Source of the DNA: SHZI01 sp032122615
GTDB lineage: Bacteria; Pseudomonadota; Gammaproteobacteria; Steroidobacterales; GCA-2729495
Assembly (NCBI GenBank): GCA_032122615.1
Contig: JAQBGF010000044.1
Coordinates: 1-58,371, forward strand
Length of the DNA stretch: 58,371 nucleotides
Direction: 5' to 3'
Position numbers and translations under genes: made by a program. The first letter of the stretch is position 1. Every line of letters starts with the position of its first letter. Of the stretch, positions 24,044-33,527 are shown piece by piece. A model generated the notes under the pieces. It saw nothing but the letters and a program-made list of their open reading frames with translations. It was not told where the DNA came from and did no database searches.

Positions 24044-25426
24044 ATGGCAATACCCGGGCCGCGACGCGACGCCGGGTCCGTGGCCGAACTTCCGGTGCCA
24101 CCCAGTTCCAATCAGGCCGAGCAAGCCCTGCTTGGCGGCCTGATGCTCGACAACAGCAGCTGGGATCGTATTGCTGATCTGGTTGCGGCTCCCGATTTTT
24201 TTCGGCCTGATCATCGTCTGATATTCAGCGCCATTCAGGGTTTGGCTGAGCGCAGCCAGCCGGCTGATCCCGTGACGCTGGGCGAGTATCTCGCGTCCCG
24301 CGAGGAACTGACGACCGCGGGCGGCACCGCTTATCTCACCGAGCTGGTTACGGATACGGCCGGCGCCGCCAACGTCACGTACTACGCGCGAATTATTCGC
24401 GAGCGGGCGTTGTTGCGTCGGCTGATCGAGGTTGGCAATGAGATCGCATCCTCGGCCTACCGTCCGGAAGGCCGGCCAATTGCCGAGCTCGTCGACGAGG
24501 CGGAACGCCGCGTATTCGAGATTGCCGAGCGCGGCCAGCGACGTGGGTCCGGTTTTATTCGTCTGAGCGAGATCTTAAATTCCACGATCGACCGCCTTGA
24601 CACCCTGCACCAGTCGCAGGGGTCCATTACCGGTCTGCCGACTGGGTTCAACCGACTGGATGAGTTCACGGCTGGGCTGCAGCCTGGCGACCTGATCATC
24701 ATTGCTGGCCGGCCCTCGATGGGGAAGACGTCGCTGGCCCTGAACATTGCAGAGAATGCCGCCCTCGGCGCGCGCAAGTCGGCCGCCGTATTCAGTATGG
24801 AAATGTCCGTCGAGCAGCTGGCTCTTCGCATGGTGTCCTCGCTCGGGCGCGTGGATCAGTCGCACCTGCGCAACGGACGCTTCGGGGATGACGACTGGCC
24901 GCGGATCAATGGCGCCATCCAGCAGATGGCGGAGGCGCCGATTTATATTGATGACACCCCGTCGATGACGCCAACGGAAGTTCGTGCACGGGCGCGTCGG
25001 CTGCAGCGCGAGAGGGGTCTCGACCTGATCGTCATCGATTACCTGCAGCTGATGCGGGTTGCCGGTACCGCAGAAAATCGCGCCACGGAAATTTCCGAGA
25101 TTTCCCGGTCGCTTAAGGGGCTGGCCCGTGAACTTCGCGTACCGATTATCGCGCTGTCGCAGCTCAACCGGAGCGTCGAATCACGCACGGACAAGAAGCC
25201 GGTCATGTCCGATCTTCGCGAGTCCGGAGCCATCGAACAGGACGCCGATCTGATCCTGTTCATATACCGTGACGAGGTTTACAACCACGATAGTCCACGC
25301 AAGGGCATTGCCGATATCCACATTGCCAAGCAGCGGAACGGGCCCACCGGCGAGTTCCCACTGACATTCCTCGGCAAGTTTACCAAGTTCGAAAACTACG
25401 CTCCGGAGATTGAGGGCTTTCAGTGA
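24044..25426 (+). CDS. dnaB: Replicative DNA helicase
   Basis: Hexameric 5'-3' helicase at the fork. The N-terminal primase-binding domain (about 15-120) contains QAEQALLGGLMLDN. The RecA-like C-terminal domain has Walker A AGRPSMGKTSLAL (near 220-231), Walker B LIVIDYLQLM, an arginine-finger region and the tail IAKQRNGPTG. No intein is present. 460 aa. It overlaps alr by GTGA, so the two are probably coupled. Confidence 0.97.
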   Translation: MAIPGPRRDAGSVAELPVPPSSNQAEQALLGGLMLDNSSWDRIADLVAAPDFFRPDHRLIFSAIQGLAERSQPADPVTLGEYLASREELTTAGGTAYLTELVTDTAGAANVTYYARIIRERALLRRLIEVGNEIASSAYRPEGRPIAELVDEAERRVFEIAERGQRRGSGFIRLSEILNSTIDRLDTLHQSQGSITGLPTGFNRLDEFTAGLQPGDLIIIAGRPSMGKTSLALNIAENAALGARKSAAVFSMEMSVEQLALRMVSSLGRVDQSHLRNGRFGDDDWPRINGAIQQMAEAPIYIDDTPSMTPTEVRARARRLQRERGLDLIVIDYLQLMRVAGTAENRATEISEISRSLKGLARELRVPIIALSQLNRSVESRTDKKPVMSDLRESGAIEQDADLILFIYRDEVYNHDSPRKGIADIHIAKQRNGPTGEFPLTFLGKFTKFENYAPEIEGFQ

Positions 25427-26544
25427 CGCCAGCGGCGGTCGCGATCATTCGACCGGCGGCGCTCCGTAACAATCTCGACCAGGTGCGCGAGCTGGCCCCG
25501 GGCTGTCCGGTACTTGCGGTCATCAAGGCAAACGCTTACGGCCACGGACTGATCCAGGTGGCGCGAATCCTGGAGGACGTCGACGCATTTGCCGTAGCCC
25601 GGCTTGAGGAAGCCGTGCAGTTGCGCGAGGCTGGTATTCGCAAGCGGCTGGTCGTTCTCGGCGGCTGCCTGACGTCGGAAGAGTTGCGAATCGCCTCTGA
25701 TCTTCAGTTTGATGTCGTCGTGCATTCAGCCCGGCAAGCCGCATTGCTGGAAGGTGCTGCCGGCGGTGCTCCGCTTGCCTGCTGGCTGAAAGTTGATACA
25801 GGAATGGGGCGGCTGGGCGTCGAACCGTCGGCAGTACCGGATCTGCTGAAGCGACTACGTTCCGTCCCGGCGATAAGTTCCCTGACATTGATGACCCATC
25901 TGGCCTGTGCCGACGATCACAGCGACCCAGCTACGGTGGAGCAATTGCAGGGCTTCAGCGGTCTTCTGGGCTCCTGGGACGGTGACGTCAGCCTCGCCAA
26001 TTCTGCCGCGATCCTGCAATGGCCCGATACGGTGCGGAATGGGGGGCTCCTGCGCTACACGGGGCGAAACTGGGTCCGACCGGGGATCATGTTGTTCGGT
26101 GCTTCACCCTTGCGCGGCAAGTCAGCCATCGACCTGGGCCTGCGCCCGGCCATGTCTTTTGAAACCCGTCTGATTGCGGTAAAGCCCGTCAGGAAGGGGC
26201 AGCGCGTGGGGTACGGGGGGCACTGGGTGGCACCCCGTGACAGTGTCCTTGGTATAGCGGCGGCGGGGTATGCCGATGGCTATCCATGGCACGTTGGTGG
26301 CGGCACACCCGTCGGCGTACGGGGTCTGGTCGCGCCCCTGGTTGGTCGCGTATCCATGGACATGCTGACCATCGATCTCACGGAAGTCCCCGGCGCCGTT
26401 GCGGGTGATCCGGTCGTGCTCTGGGGTGACAGCCCCACGGTGGAAGAAATTGCCGGTGCTGCCCGGACGATTCCGTGGACACTGATGACGGGCATCAATC
26501 GTCGCGTCGCGGTTCGCGTTGAGGCTGGTGCGACGCTGGCCTAG
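25423..26544 (+). CDS. alr: Alanine racemase
   Basis: PLP enzyme that makes D-Ala for peptidoglycan. The PLP lysine is K35 in VIKANAYGHG. The opposite catalytic Tyr lies in GYADGYPW (near 280). MLFGASPL and the C-terminal SMDMLTIDLTEVP region are family-typical. 373 aa; GTG start within the dnaB stop. dnaB-alr is a conserved gammaproteobacterial pair. It converges with the FHA gene, leaving 17 bases between stops. Confidence 0.96.
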   Translation: MTPAAVAIIRPAALRNNLDQVRELAPGCPVLAVIKANAYGHGLIQVARILEDVDAFAVARLEEAVQLREAGIRKRLVVLGGCLTSEELRIASDLQFDVVVHSARQAALLEGAAGGAPLACWLKVDTGMGRLGVEPSAVPDLLKRLRSVPAISSLTLMTHLACADDHSDPATVEQLQGFSGLLGSWDGDVSLANSAAILQWPDTVRNGGLLRYTGRNWVRPGIMLFGASPLRGKSAIDLGLRPAMSFETRLIAVKPVRKGQRVGYGGHWVAPRDSVLGIAAAGYADGYPWHVGGGTPVGVRGLVAPLVGRVSMDMLTIDLTEVPGAVAGDPVVLWGDSPTVEEIAGAARTIPWTLMTGINRRVAVRVEAGATLA

Positions 26545-26561
26545 TCCGACACCTGGCTCAT

Positions 26562-27275
26562 TCAGACCAGGAAAAAACCCATCTTGATGCCGATGATCTC
26601 GATCACGTCGTTGTCGGTGAGCTTGCGCGCCTGGGGTCCCAGTGCCTGACCATTCAGTTTCGGCGGGCTATCCGACGTGCTTTCAACCTGTACCACGTGA
26701 TAGCCATCCGCGCGCCGGGTAATCGCCACGACCTGGACTCCCGGCCGTCCGAGCGTGGTAAGTGCCTTGTTCAGCGTTATTTCCCGCCCGGCGAACGAGC
26801 CGTTCAGAACCTGGACCTTGGCAACCGCGAGTGGCGCGGTCGACGGCTCGGCACTGCCCACCCGCGCTGCGCCAGCCCCGTTGGAATTCAACTCGGCCGA
26901 CATCGCCGCTGCTTTGGCCAGCGCCTCGATGCCACCCGCCTGCCGTTCGATGACCATCGTGCTGGCGAATTCGTCTTCCTCGTCAGAACTGCCGTCCATG
27001 AAACGCAGCTGGTGCCGGCCCACTGTGACCACATCCCCGTTCTGCAGAGCGTGCTTCTTGATCAGCCGCCCGTTCACGTACGTGCCGTTGGTGCTGTTCA
27101 GATCCTCAAGAAATGAGTCGTTAAGAATATTGATGACCAGCGAATGGTGCCCGCTGACTGTCGGGTTTTCGATCCGAATGTCATTGTCCTGAAGGCGGCC
27201 TACGGTGTACCGCTCCTTGGACATGTTGTATTCGGCGAGGATTTGCCCGTCTAGGCTCAGAACTAGTCTTGCCAT
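26562..27275 (-). CDS. FHA domain protein (two FHA folds)
   Basis: Likely a phosphothreonine reader for the adjacent kinase. The N-terminal FHA domain (about 21-92) is canonical: YTVGR, the phosphate-contact NPTVSGHHSLV, then LEDLNSTNGTYVNG. A linker rich in Ala and Ser (about 94-150) leads to a second, degenerate FHA-like C-terminal domain (about 152-237, ITLNKALTTLGRPGV, LNGQALG, DNDVIEIIGIKMGFF). 237 aa, no signal peptide. It is the last of three genes on this strand, 39 bases after the phosphatase. Confidence 0.9.
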   Translation of the reverse strand: MARLVLSLDGQILAEYNMSKERYTVGRLQDNDIRIENPTVSGHHSLVINILNDSFLEDLNSTNGTYVNGRLIKKHALQNGDVVTVGRHQLRFMDGSSDEEDEFASTMVIERQAGGIEALAKAAAMSAELNSNGAGAARVGSAEPSTAPLAVAKVQVLNGSFAGREITLNKALTTLGRPGVQVVAITRRADGYHVVQVESTSDSPPKLNGQALGPQARKLTDNDVIEIIGIKMGFFLV

Positions 27276-27314
27276 GACCCGAATGCCTGCTTCAATTTAC
27301 TGGCCTGCTTTAAT

Positions 27315-28139
27315 CTATTGAAAGATGCGTCGTAACTGAGCCAGGACACCCGTCTTGGCCGGAAATGGCTCCACCACTTGCGTGAGGATGACCGAGACGT
27401 TGTCCTTGCCCCCGTGGTCATTACTGAGTTGAATCAGCTGTTGACCTGCCATTTCAAGATTAGCACTAAAAGTGCTGATCGTTAAGTGAATATCTTCGTC
27501 CTCAACCATGTCGGGAAGGCCGTCCGAGCACAGCAGGAAGATGTCCCCCTCCTGGACCTCAAGTTCCTGCACCTCCACCTGCACCACGGTATCGACGCCC
27601 AGGGCGCGGGTGACGTAGTTGCGGTTGGTGGAGCGGGCTGCTTCCTCCTGAGAGTAGAAACCCCTGTCGACCAGCTCCTGGAGCAGGGAGTGATCCATCG
27701 TCAGTTGCTCGAAACGATCGCGGCGATAACGATACAACCGTGAGTCTCCGACGTGCGCTATGGAGACGCGGTTGTCATAGAAGAGGCAGGCCACGATGGT
27801 GGTGCCCATGTTCGCGCACTCAGGTTGCATATGGGCAGTCTGGTGAATGACCCGGTTGGCGCGTGCGATCGCGTCCCTAAGGATGATCGTTTGCCGCATC
27901 AGGCTGGTTTCCGGATCCGTGGCGTTGCGAACCTCGCGCGCACAGGCTGCCGGCACCAACTCAAGCACGGTGCGCACGGCAATGCCGCTGGCAACCTCGC
28001 CCGCGTTGTAGCCCCCCATGCCGTCGGCAAGCACCAGCAGGCCCGAGTCTACATTGGTGCTGATGGCGTCCTCGTTGTGCTCCCTTACCTTGCCGGTATC
28101 GGAGAGCTCGACGATATTGAATTTGGTGCGCAGGCTCAT
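27315..28139 (-). CDS. PP2C-family Ser/Thr protein phosphatase
   Basis: Metal-dependent phosphatase probably opposing the kinase encoded just upstream. It has the PP2C motifs: REHNEDAI (about 19-26), LADGMGGYNAGEVAS, MGTTIVACLF, IAHVGDSRLYR, LCSDGLPDMV and HGGKDNVSVIL. 274 aa without membrane segments, so cytosolic. The ATG overlaps the kinase stop by ATGA, implying coupled synthesis. Confidence 0.94.
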   Translation of the reverse strand: MSLRTKFNIVELSDTGKVREHNEDAISTNVDSGLLVLADGMGGYNAGEVASGIAVRTVLELVPAACAREVRNATDPETSLMRQTIILRDAIARANRVIHQTAHMQPECANMGTTIVACLFYDNRVSIAHVGDSRLYRYRRDRFEQLTMDHSLLQELVDRGFYSQEEAARSTNRNYVTRALGVDTVVQVEVQELEVQEGDIFLLCSDGLPDMVEDEDIHLTISTFSANLEMAGQQLIQLSNDHGGKDNVSVILTQVVEPFPAKTGVLAQLRRIFQ

Positions 28140-30580
28140 ACGGTGTCCGCGGTGACCGTACTACAACACTCCCGCAGGGCCAATGCCATCGCGTTGCCGC
28201 TTTCGTAGCGGTCCTCGGGGTTCTTGGCCAGGGCGCGCGCCAGTATTACGTCTGCGCAGCTGGGGACGTCGTCCCGTATGTCTGAGATCGGGCGATGCTT
28301 ATGGTGGACGATCTTGTCCATCAACCGTGGAATGGAATCGGCCTGGAACGGTGGGGCGCCAGTTAGCAGGTGATACATCGTAACGCCCAGGGAGTAAATG
28401 TCGGTCTGGCCTGACACCTTGCTGGCAGACAGTTGTTCCGGCGACATGTAGGAGGGTGTACCCAGGATGATACCAGTCCGCGTCCGGCTCGCATCCGTGA
28501 GTCGCGCAATGCCGAAATCCGTAAGTTTTAGCCGATCGTTGGCAATGTCGTACATGAGGTTGGCAGGCTTCACGTCCCGATGTACCACATTCTGGCTATG
28601 AGCGTAGTGCAGGGCTTCGGCGGCCCGTGCCATCAACTCGAAGACCACCTTGGGGGGCAGGAGTCGGCCCAGCTGAGCGTAGTGACTTAAAGGTTTGCCT
28701 TCGAAGTACTCCATGGCCAGGTAGGCCATGCGATCGTCTTCGCCGGCGTCATAGATCGAGATGATGTACTGGTGACTGAGCCGTCCAGCCGATTCGGCTT
28801 CCCGAAGAAAGTGTGAGCGGGCCGTGGCCAGGTCGTTCTCGACAAACTCCTCGGCAAGTGGCAGCGTCTTGATAGCCACACGGCGGTTGATCGTCGGGTC
28901 TCTGCCGAGGTACACCGTGCCCATCGCCCCGCGACCGATGACCCGCTCCAGTTCATAGCGGCCCAGCGTTCGCCCGGCCGGCGACACGGTGGCTGCGGCC
29001 GCGGCCAGGGCCGGCGCGGCACGGTCCGGCCGCGACGGAGCTGGGGCAACTCCCCGGGCACCGGACAGCTTCTCCAGCTTTTCGGCGACGTCCCGGTAGC
29101 CAGGATCGCGTGCGGCGATGTGCCGGAAGACCCGTTCGGCCCTCGCATAGTCCCTCTTCTTTCCATGTTCCATTGCCAGTTCGTAGAGCTGCTGCTTCGT
29201 GCGCTCCGTCGTTGGCTGTTGCCGAAGAACCGAGAACCCCAGGTCCAGCTCCTCAACGTGGCCAGCAGCAACGCCGCCGCGTGTGTCGGCGCCGTTGGGT
29301 GTTTCGCGGGAGAAGCGGCCCCAGAGTTGCAAGATGAAATGGAATAGCGCAACGCCAGTCAGGCAGAAAAGGGCCAGACCGGCGAGCTGAAGCCACAGAC
29401 CCACTACGGCAAAAAGAAAATATTCCGTTGCCAGAAGCACTGCCATACTGCTGACGGCAAGTGCAGCTGACGCTTGCAAATTCAGACGGCCACTGAGAAC
29501 GACCGACACAGCCAGCAGGAGAGCGAGTCCGATTTCCACCAAGCGGCTCCAGCCGGGTCGCGCGATATGGTCGTCTGACAGGTAGTTGGCAAGATCCGTG
29601 GCGATCAGCACGGCGGCTCCCGAATGGCCGGAAATTGGTGTACGCACGCCGTCAGTGCGACCGGCCTCAGGCGGGGCGATAATGACATAGCGGCCCCGCA
29701 GTGCGGCGGCGGCCTGGCCGCTCAAAACGTCCGCGGCCGAGACAACGGCGAATCCCGGACCGTTGCCGGCAGAACGGTAGAACCGGACCAGATCACCCCC
29801 GGGCTTCGGTATGTCGGCATCGAGAGCAACCGCAGCCAGGGCGGCCGACGGCACGGCGCCCGGCGGCGTCATGAGCATCGGGGCTACGCGTCGGACGATG
29901 CGGTCGTGATCCGTCAGAGGGGTGATATGACCGACAGCCGCCGCTGCCTCGCACAGTGCTGCCGACGCCGGCGCCAGTGCGGCTGTGGCGGCGCGGCTGT
30001 TGTCCGGGTCGGCAAAGCGTTCGCTCACTCCGGAAATCCGCTTGGCACAGGCGTTGCTGGTCGTGTCGGATCCCGGCCGACTTTCCGTTGTTGCCAGGCC
30101 GAGCACGACGTTGCCGGCGGCACGGACGGCGGCGCTGACGCGCTGCTGCTGGCTTATGCGTTGCTCCGCATCCTCGAGCTGGCGCTGAAGGAGCCCCGGT
30201 TCGGCCCGATTTTGCAGGGTGCCGCCGTGTTGCTCGATACGGATCAGCGACTTGAGCCGGGCGACGTCAACCGTTGCGACCGGTGGTGGCGCCGGTGAGG
30301 CCGGAATGATCACCTTGGCCCCTGCCGCCCGGATAGTCGAAATAAGCTCATCCAGCTCCGACAGGGACCACAGGTCATGCGCGCCCTTGTCCGTGCTGAC
30401 GATGACTACTGGCGCCGCGGAGGCGGTCGCCGACAGCCGCTGGCACAGATCGTAGAAGCTGCGCTCGATGCCCACGAACCGTTCGCCGCCAAGTGCAAAA
30501 AACAGGGATAAAACGGCGCACAGCCCGACCTGAGCGGCCACGCCCGTTGGGCGGACACCCTGACTGTCCTGTGACAACAT
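28136..30580 (-). CDS. CHASE2-domain receptor Ser/Thr protein kinase
   Basis: A membrane receptor kinase of 814 aa. TM1 (about 16-32) leads into a periplasmic CHASE2-like sensor (about 35-340; ERSFYDLCQRLS, then LRGRYVIIAPPE). Three spans follow (about 346-363, 370-392 and 395-418). A short TPR-like helical stretch (about 463-506) and an Ala/Pro linker precede the Hanks-type kinase (541-803). The kinase has GRGAMGTVY, ATP-site K571, HRDVKPANL with D669, DFG 688-690 and GTPSYMSPEQ. All catalytic residues are intact. No Shine-Dalgarno is visible before the ATG. It heads a kinase-PP2C-FHA operon divergent from radA. Confidence 0.93.
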   Translation of the reverse strand: MLSQDSQGVRPTGVAAQVGLCAVLSLFFALGGERFVGIERSFYDLCQRLSATASAAPVVIVSTDKGAHDLWSLSELDELISTIRAAGAKVIIPASPAPPPVATVDVARLKSLIRIEQHGGTLQNRAEPGLLQRQLEDAEQRISQQQRVSAAVRAAGNVVLGLATTESRPGSDTTSNACAKRISGVSERFADPDNSRAATAALAPASAALCEAAAAVGHITPLTDHDRIVRRVAPMLMTPPGAVPSAALAAVALDADIPKPGGDLVRFYRSAGNGPGFAVVSAADVLSGQAAAALRGRYVIIAPPEAGRTDGVRTPISGHSGAAVLIATDLANYLSDDHIARPGWSRLVEIGLALLLAVSVVLSGRLNLQASAALAVSSMAVLLATEYFLFAVVGLWLQLAGLALFCLTGVALFHFILQLWGRFSRETPNGADTRGGVAAGHVEELDLGFSVLRQQPTTERTKQQLYELAMEHGKKRDYARAERVFRHIAARDPGYRDVAEKLEKLSGARGVAPAPSRPDRAAPALAAAAATVSPAGRTLGRYELERVIGRGAMGTVYLGRDPTINRRVAIKTLPLAEEFVENDLATARSHFLREAESAGRLSHQYIISIYDAGEDDRMAYLAMEYFEGKPLSHYAQLGRLLPPKVVFELMARAAEALHYAHSQNVVHRDVKPANLMYDIANDRLKLTDFGIARLTDASRTRTGIILGTPSYMSPEQLSASKVSGQTDIYSLGVTMYHLLTGAPPFQADSIPRLMDKIVHHKHRPISDIRDDVPSCADVILARALAKNPEDRYESGNAMALALRECCSTVTADTV

Positions 30581-30714
30581 TACAAAATAGTATGCGTATC
30601 ACGCGGAGCGGGTTGAGACTTGGGTGTGGTTTTCGGCCCGCTGGCCGCGTTTTGCGTCTCGAAATGACGCGTTGCCCGGCCCACAATGCAGCCTGGCTGA
30701 ACCCTGAGGCATTA

Positions 30715-32085
30715 ATGGCCAAAGTCCAAAAGGTCTACCTGTGCAGCGATTGTGGGGGCGCCACACCCAAGTGGCAGGGCCAGTGCCCCGCTTGTGGCGC
30801 CTGGAATTCGCTGGAGCCGGCCATGGGCAACCTGTTGAAGGTCGCACCCGGGGCGGGTGCGGCGACGGGTATGGCGCCGGTCCGGCGGCTTTCGGAAGTC
30901 GGTACGGAATCCGTAGACCGGATATCTACTGGCCTCACTGAACTGGATCGCACACTGGGTGGCGGGCTGGTGCCTGGCTCCGTCGTCTTGCTGGGCGGGG
31001 ATCCCGGTATCGGCAAATCGACGCTGCTGTTGCAGGCGGCAACTCGAATCAACGTGACCGGTGGCACCCTCTATGTGAGCGGGGAAGAGTCCCTGCAACA
31101 AATCAGTCTGCGCGGACAACGCCTGGGCGCAGATCTCGGTCCGGTTGCGGCGATTGCCACGACGAGGGTCGAAGACGTGCTGGCGGCTGTCCAGGACACG
31201 CGTCCGGGATGTGTCATTGTCGATTCAATTCAGACGATGGCTACCGATCTGTTGCCGTCCACGCCGGGCTCGCCGAATCAACTGCGCACGTGCGCTGGCC
31301 TTCTCGTGCGACTTGCGAAGCAAACGGGCATTGCCATCTTCCTCGTCGGGCATGTCACCAAGGACGGGCAGATCGCGGGACCGCGCTTGCTGGAGCACAT
31401 GGTGGATGTTGTCTTGTACTTCGAGAGCGAGGCAGGCAGCCGTTACCGGATTCTGCGGGCCGTTAAAAACCGCTTTGGCGCCGCCAACGAGATCGGCATC
31501 TTCGTGATGTCGGAGGGCGGTATTCGCGAGGTCCGGAATCCCTCGGCGCTGTTTGTCTCACAGCGTGGCGAGCCTGTGCCCGGTAGTGTGGTGACCGCTG
31601 TGCATCAGGGCAGCCGACCCTTGCTGGTGGAGGTTCAGGCGCTTGCCGATCAAGGGAGTGGCGGGCCGCCGCGCCGCGTGGCGATCGGCCTGGAGCAGAA
31701 CAGACTGACCCTGCTGCTGGCGGCCCTGCATCGCCATGGTGGTATTGCGACCCATTCAAACGACATCTTCGTCAACGTGGTCGGCGGTGTGCGGATCATG
31801 GAGCCGGCGGCCGATCTGGCCGCCTTGCTGGCCACGATTTCGAGTATCCGGGACCGTCCACTGCCGCGGGATCTGGTGGTGTTCGGCGAGGTTGGCCTGG
31901 CGGGCGAGATCCGGCCCGTGGCTTATGGGGAGGAGCGTCTGCGTGAGGCTGCAAAGGTCGGGTTTTCACGGGCGGTAATTCCCCGGGCCAACGCACCCAA
32001 GCAGCCCATCGAGGGCCTGGCCATTACGGCGGCGGACCACCTGCGGGACATCATGCGGATGCTGCCGGCGCTGGAGTTAACGTAA
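30715..32085 (+). CDS. radA: DNA repair protein RadA
   Basis: DnaB-like helicase and RecA paralogue that extends recombination intermediates. A zinc finger (C10, C13, C24, C27) is followed by Walker A GGDPGIGKST (K101), the RadA motif KNRFG in AVKNRFGAANEIG, and a Lon-protease-like C-terminal domain. I chose ATG 30715 (456 aa); the frame is open further upstream but lacks conservation. The stop overlaps the ffh ATG (TAATG). Confidence 0.97.
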   Translation: MAKVQKVYLCSDCGGATPKWQGQCPACGAWNSLEPAMGNLLKVAPGAGAATGMAPVRRLSEVGTESVDRISTGLTELDRTLGGGLVPGSVVLLGGDPGIGKSTLLLQAATRINVTGGTLYVSGEESLQQISLRGQRLGADLGPVAAIATTRVEDVLAAVQDTRPGCVIVDSIQTMATDLLPSTPGSPNQLRTCAGLLVRLAKQTGIAIFLVGHVTKDGQIAGPRLLEHMVDVVLYFESEAGSRYRILRAVKNRFGAANEIGIFVMSEGGIREVRNPSALFVSQRGEPVPGSVVTAVHQGSRPLLVEVQALADQGSGGPPRRVAIGLEQNRLTLLLAALHRHGGIATHSNDIFVNVVGGVRIMEPAADLAALLATISSIRDRPLPRDLVVFGEVGLAGEIRPVAYGEERLREAAKVGFSRAVIPRANAPKQPIEGLAITAADHLRDIMRMLPALELT

Positions 32086-33431
32086 TGTTTAATACGCTGA
32101 GTAATCGCCTGCGCGGTGTTCTCGATCAGGTTCGTGGCCGTGGGCGACTGACCGACGAAAATATCCAGGACGCCATTCGAGACGTCCGGCGCGCCCTGAT
32201 CGAAGCCGACGTTGCCTTGCCGGTCGTGCGCGACTTCGTGGATCTGGTCCGTCAGCGGGCACTGGGCTCCGATGTGCTACGCAGCCTGACGCCCGGGCAG
32301 GTCTTCGTCCGGATCATCCATGAAGAACTCGCGCGCACACTGGGTGATGGTGTCGCTGAGTTGAACCTCCGTCACCAGCCCCCTGCCGTGATTCTCCTCG
32401 CCGGGCTGCAAGGTGCCGGCAAGACAACCACCGCGGCCAAACTGGCACTATTCATTCGTGAGCGACTTGCCAAGCGGGTCGGGTTGGTCAGCACCGACAC
32501 GCAGCGGCCGGCAGCCATTCTGCAACTTGAGCGACTGGCGGCCTCCATCCACGTGCCATTTCTGTCGGCGGACGTCGGCCTGGGACCCGTCGGTATCGCT
32601 GAGCGGGCGCTGGCAGACGCCCGGCGCGATCAACTGGAAGTCCTGATTGTTGACACGGCCGGACGCAGCCGGCTCGACGTCGAATTACTTGATGAGTTGC
32701 GAGCGATGCGCGACACGACCGACCCGATCGAGACGCTGTTTATCGTTGACAGCATGGCGGGCCAGGATGCCGTGAATGCTGCCCGGGCCTTCGCGGACGC
32801 ACTGCCGCTTACCGGCGTGATTCTGACCAAGGCCGACGGCGATGCGCGGGGAGGTGCGGCATTGTCGGTTAAATCCGTGACCGGCCAGCCGATCAAGTTC
32901 ATCGGCAGCGGTGAAGCGGTGACCGAGCTTGAGCCCTTTCATCCGGAGCGGATGGCGTCACGGATCCTCGGCATGGGGGATGTGCTCAGCCTGGTGGAAG
33001 AGGTCCAGCGAACGGCCGACCACGAATCGGCGGCGCGGCTCGCTGAAAAGGTGGCCTCCGGCAAGCAGTTCGACATGAATGACCTGCGGGCCCAACTCCA
33101 ACAAATTGCGGGCCTCGGCGGGGTCGAAAGCCTGCTCCAGAAGCTGCCGTTGCCCGGTGGCATGTCGGCCGAAAAACTGGCCGGTCAGATTGATTCCCGG
33201 ATGCTGCGCCGCCAGATTGCGGTTATTGACTCGATGACTCCCCGGGAACGTCGACGCCCGGCGATCGTTGACGGGTCCAGGCGTCGCCGTATTGCCGCTG
33301 GCGCCGGCCTGCTTGTCCAGGACGTCAATCGGCTGCTGAAGCAGCATGCCCAGATGCAGAAGATGATGAAAAAGATGGGTCAGGGTGGGCTCCGGCGCCT
33401 GATGCGAGGGATTCCCGGCCTGCCCCGATAG
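32085..33431 (+). CDS. ffh: Signal recognition particle protein Ffh
   Basis: GTPase of the SRP that targets nascent membrane proteins with 4.5S RNA. The N domain (1-95), G domain with GLQGAGKTTTAAKLA (from 107), DTAGR and TKADGDARGG, and the methionine-rich M domain (RRRRIAAGAGLLVQDVNRLLKQ, then MQKMMKKMG) are all present. 448 aa. It is coupled to radA by a 1-base overlap; the rpsP operon follows after 96 bases. Confidence 0.97.
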   Translation: MFNTLSNRLRGVLDQVRGRGRLTDENIQDAIRDVRRALIEADVALPVVRDFVDLVRQRALGSDVLRSLTPGQVFVRIIHEELARTLGDGVAELNLRHQPPAVILLAGLQGAGKTTTAAKLALFIRERLAKRVGLVSTDTQRPAAILQLERLAASIHVPFLSADVGLGPVGIAERALADARRDQLEVLIVDTAGRSRLDVELLDELRAMRDTTDPIETLFIVDSMAGQDAVNAARAFADALPLTGVILTKADGDARGGAALSVKSVTGQPIKFIGSGEAVTELEPFHPERMASRILGMGDVLSLVEEVQRTADHESAARLAEKVASGKQFDMNDLRAQLQQIAGLGGVESLLQKLPLPGGMSAEKLAGQIDSRMLRRQIAVIDSMTPRERRRPAIVDGSRRRRIAAGAGLLVQDVNRLLKQHAQMQKMMKKMGQGGLRRLMRGIPGLPR

Positions 33432-33480
33432 CCCGGCTTTGAGTGCCATCGCGCCATTTTTCGAGTAATATTCGGCGGTT

Positions 33481-33504
33481 AATCGGGTCCCACTGACCCG
33501 GATT
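33481..33504 (+). promoter_or_regulatory. Hairpin in the rpsP leader
   Basis: CGGGTC (33484-33489) pairs with GACCCG (33495-33500) around loop CCACT, and AAT/ATT outside extends the stem past a bulged G. It sits 23 bases before the rpsP ATG, just upstream of the AAGGA site. It may be a leader structure of the ribosomal operon, but no known protein-binding motif is recognised. An A/T-rich TAATAT lies at 33466-33471 with no well-spaced -35. Confidence 0.35.
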
Positions 33505-33527
33505 TGCCATAAGGAAGTTCAAGAGCG

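Noticed and set aside
26545..26580. Bidirectional terminator between alr and the FHA gene
   Set aside because: A CCTGG/CCAGG stem exists, but its adjacent run of A (plus) means the T-run on the minus strand precedes, not follows, the stem.
26562..30580. Type VI secretion regulatory set (PpkA/PppA/Fha)
   Set aside because: No T6SS structural gene occurs in the window, the FHA protein is small and lacks the Fha1 layout, and the kinase has a CHASE2 sensor.
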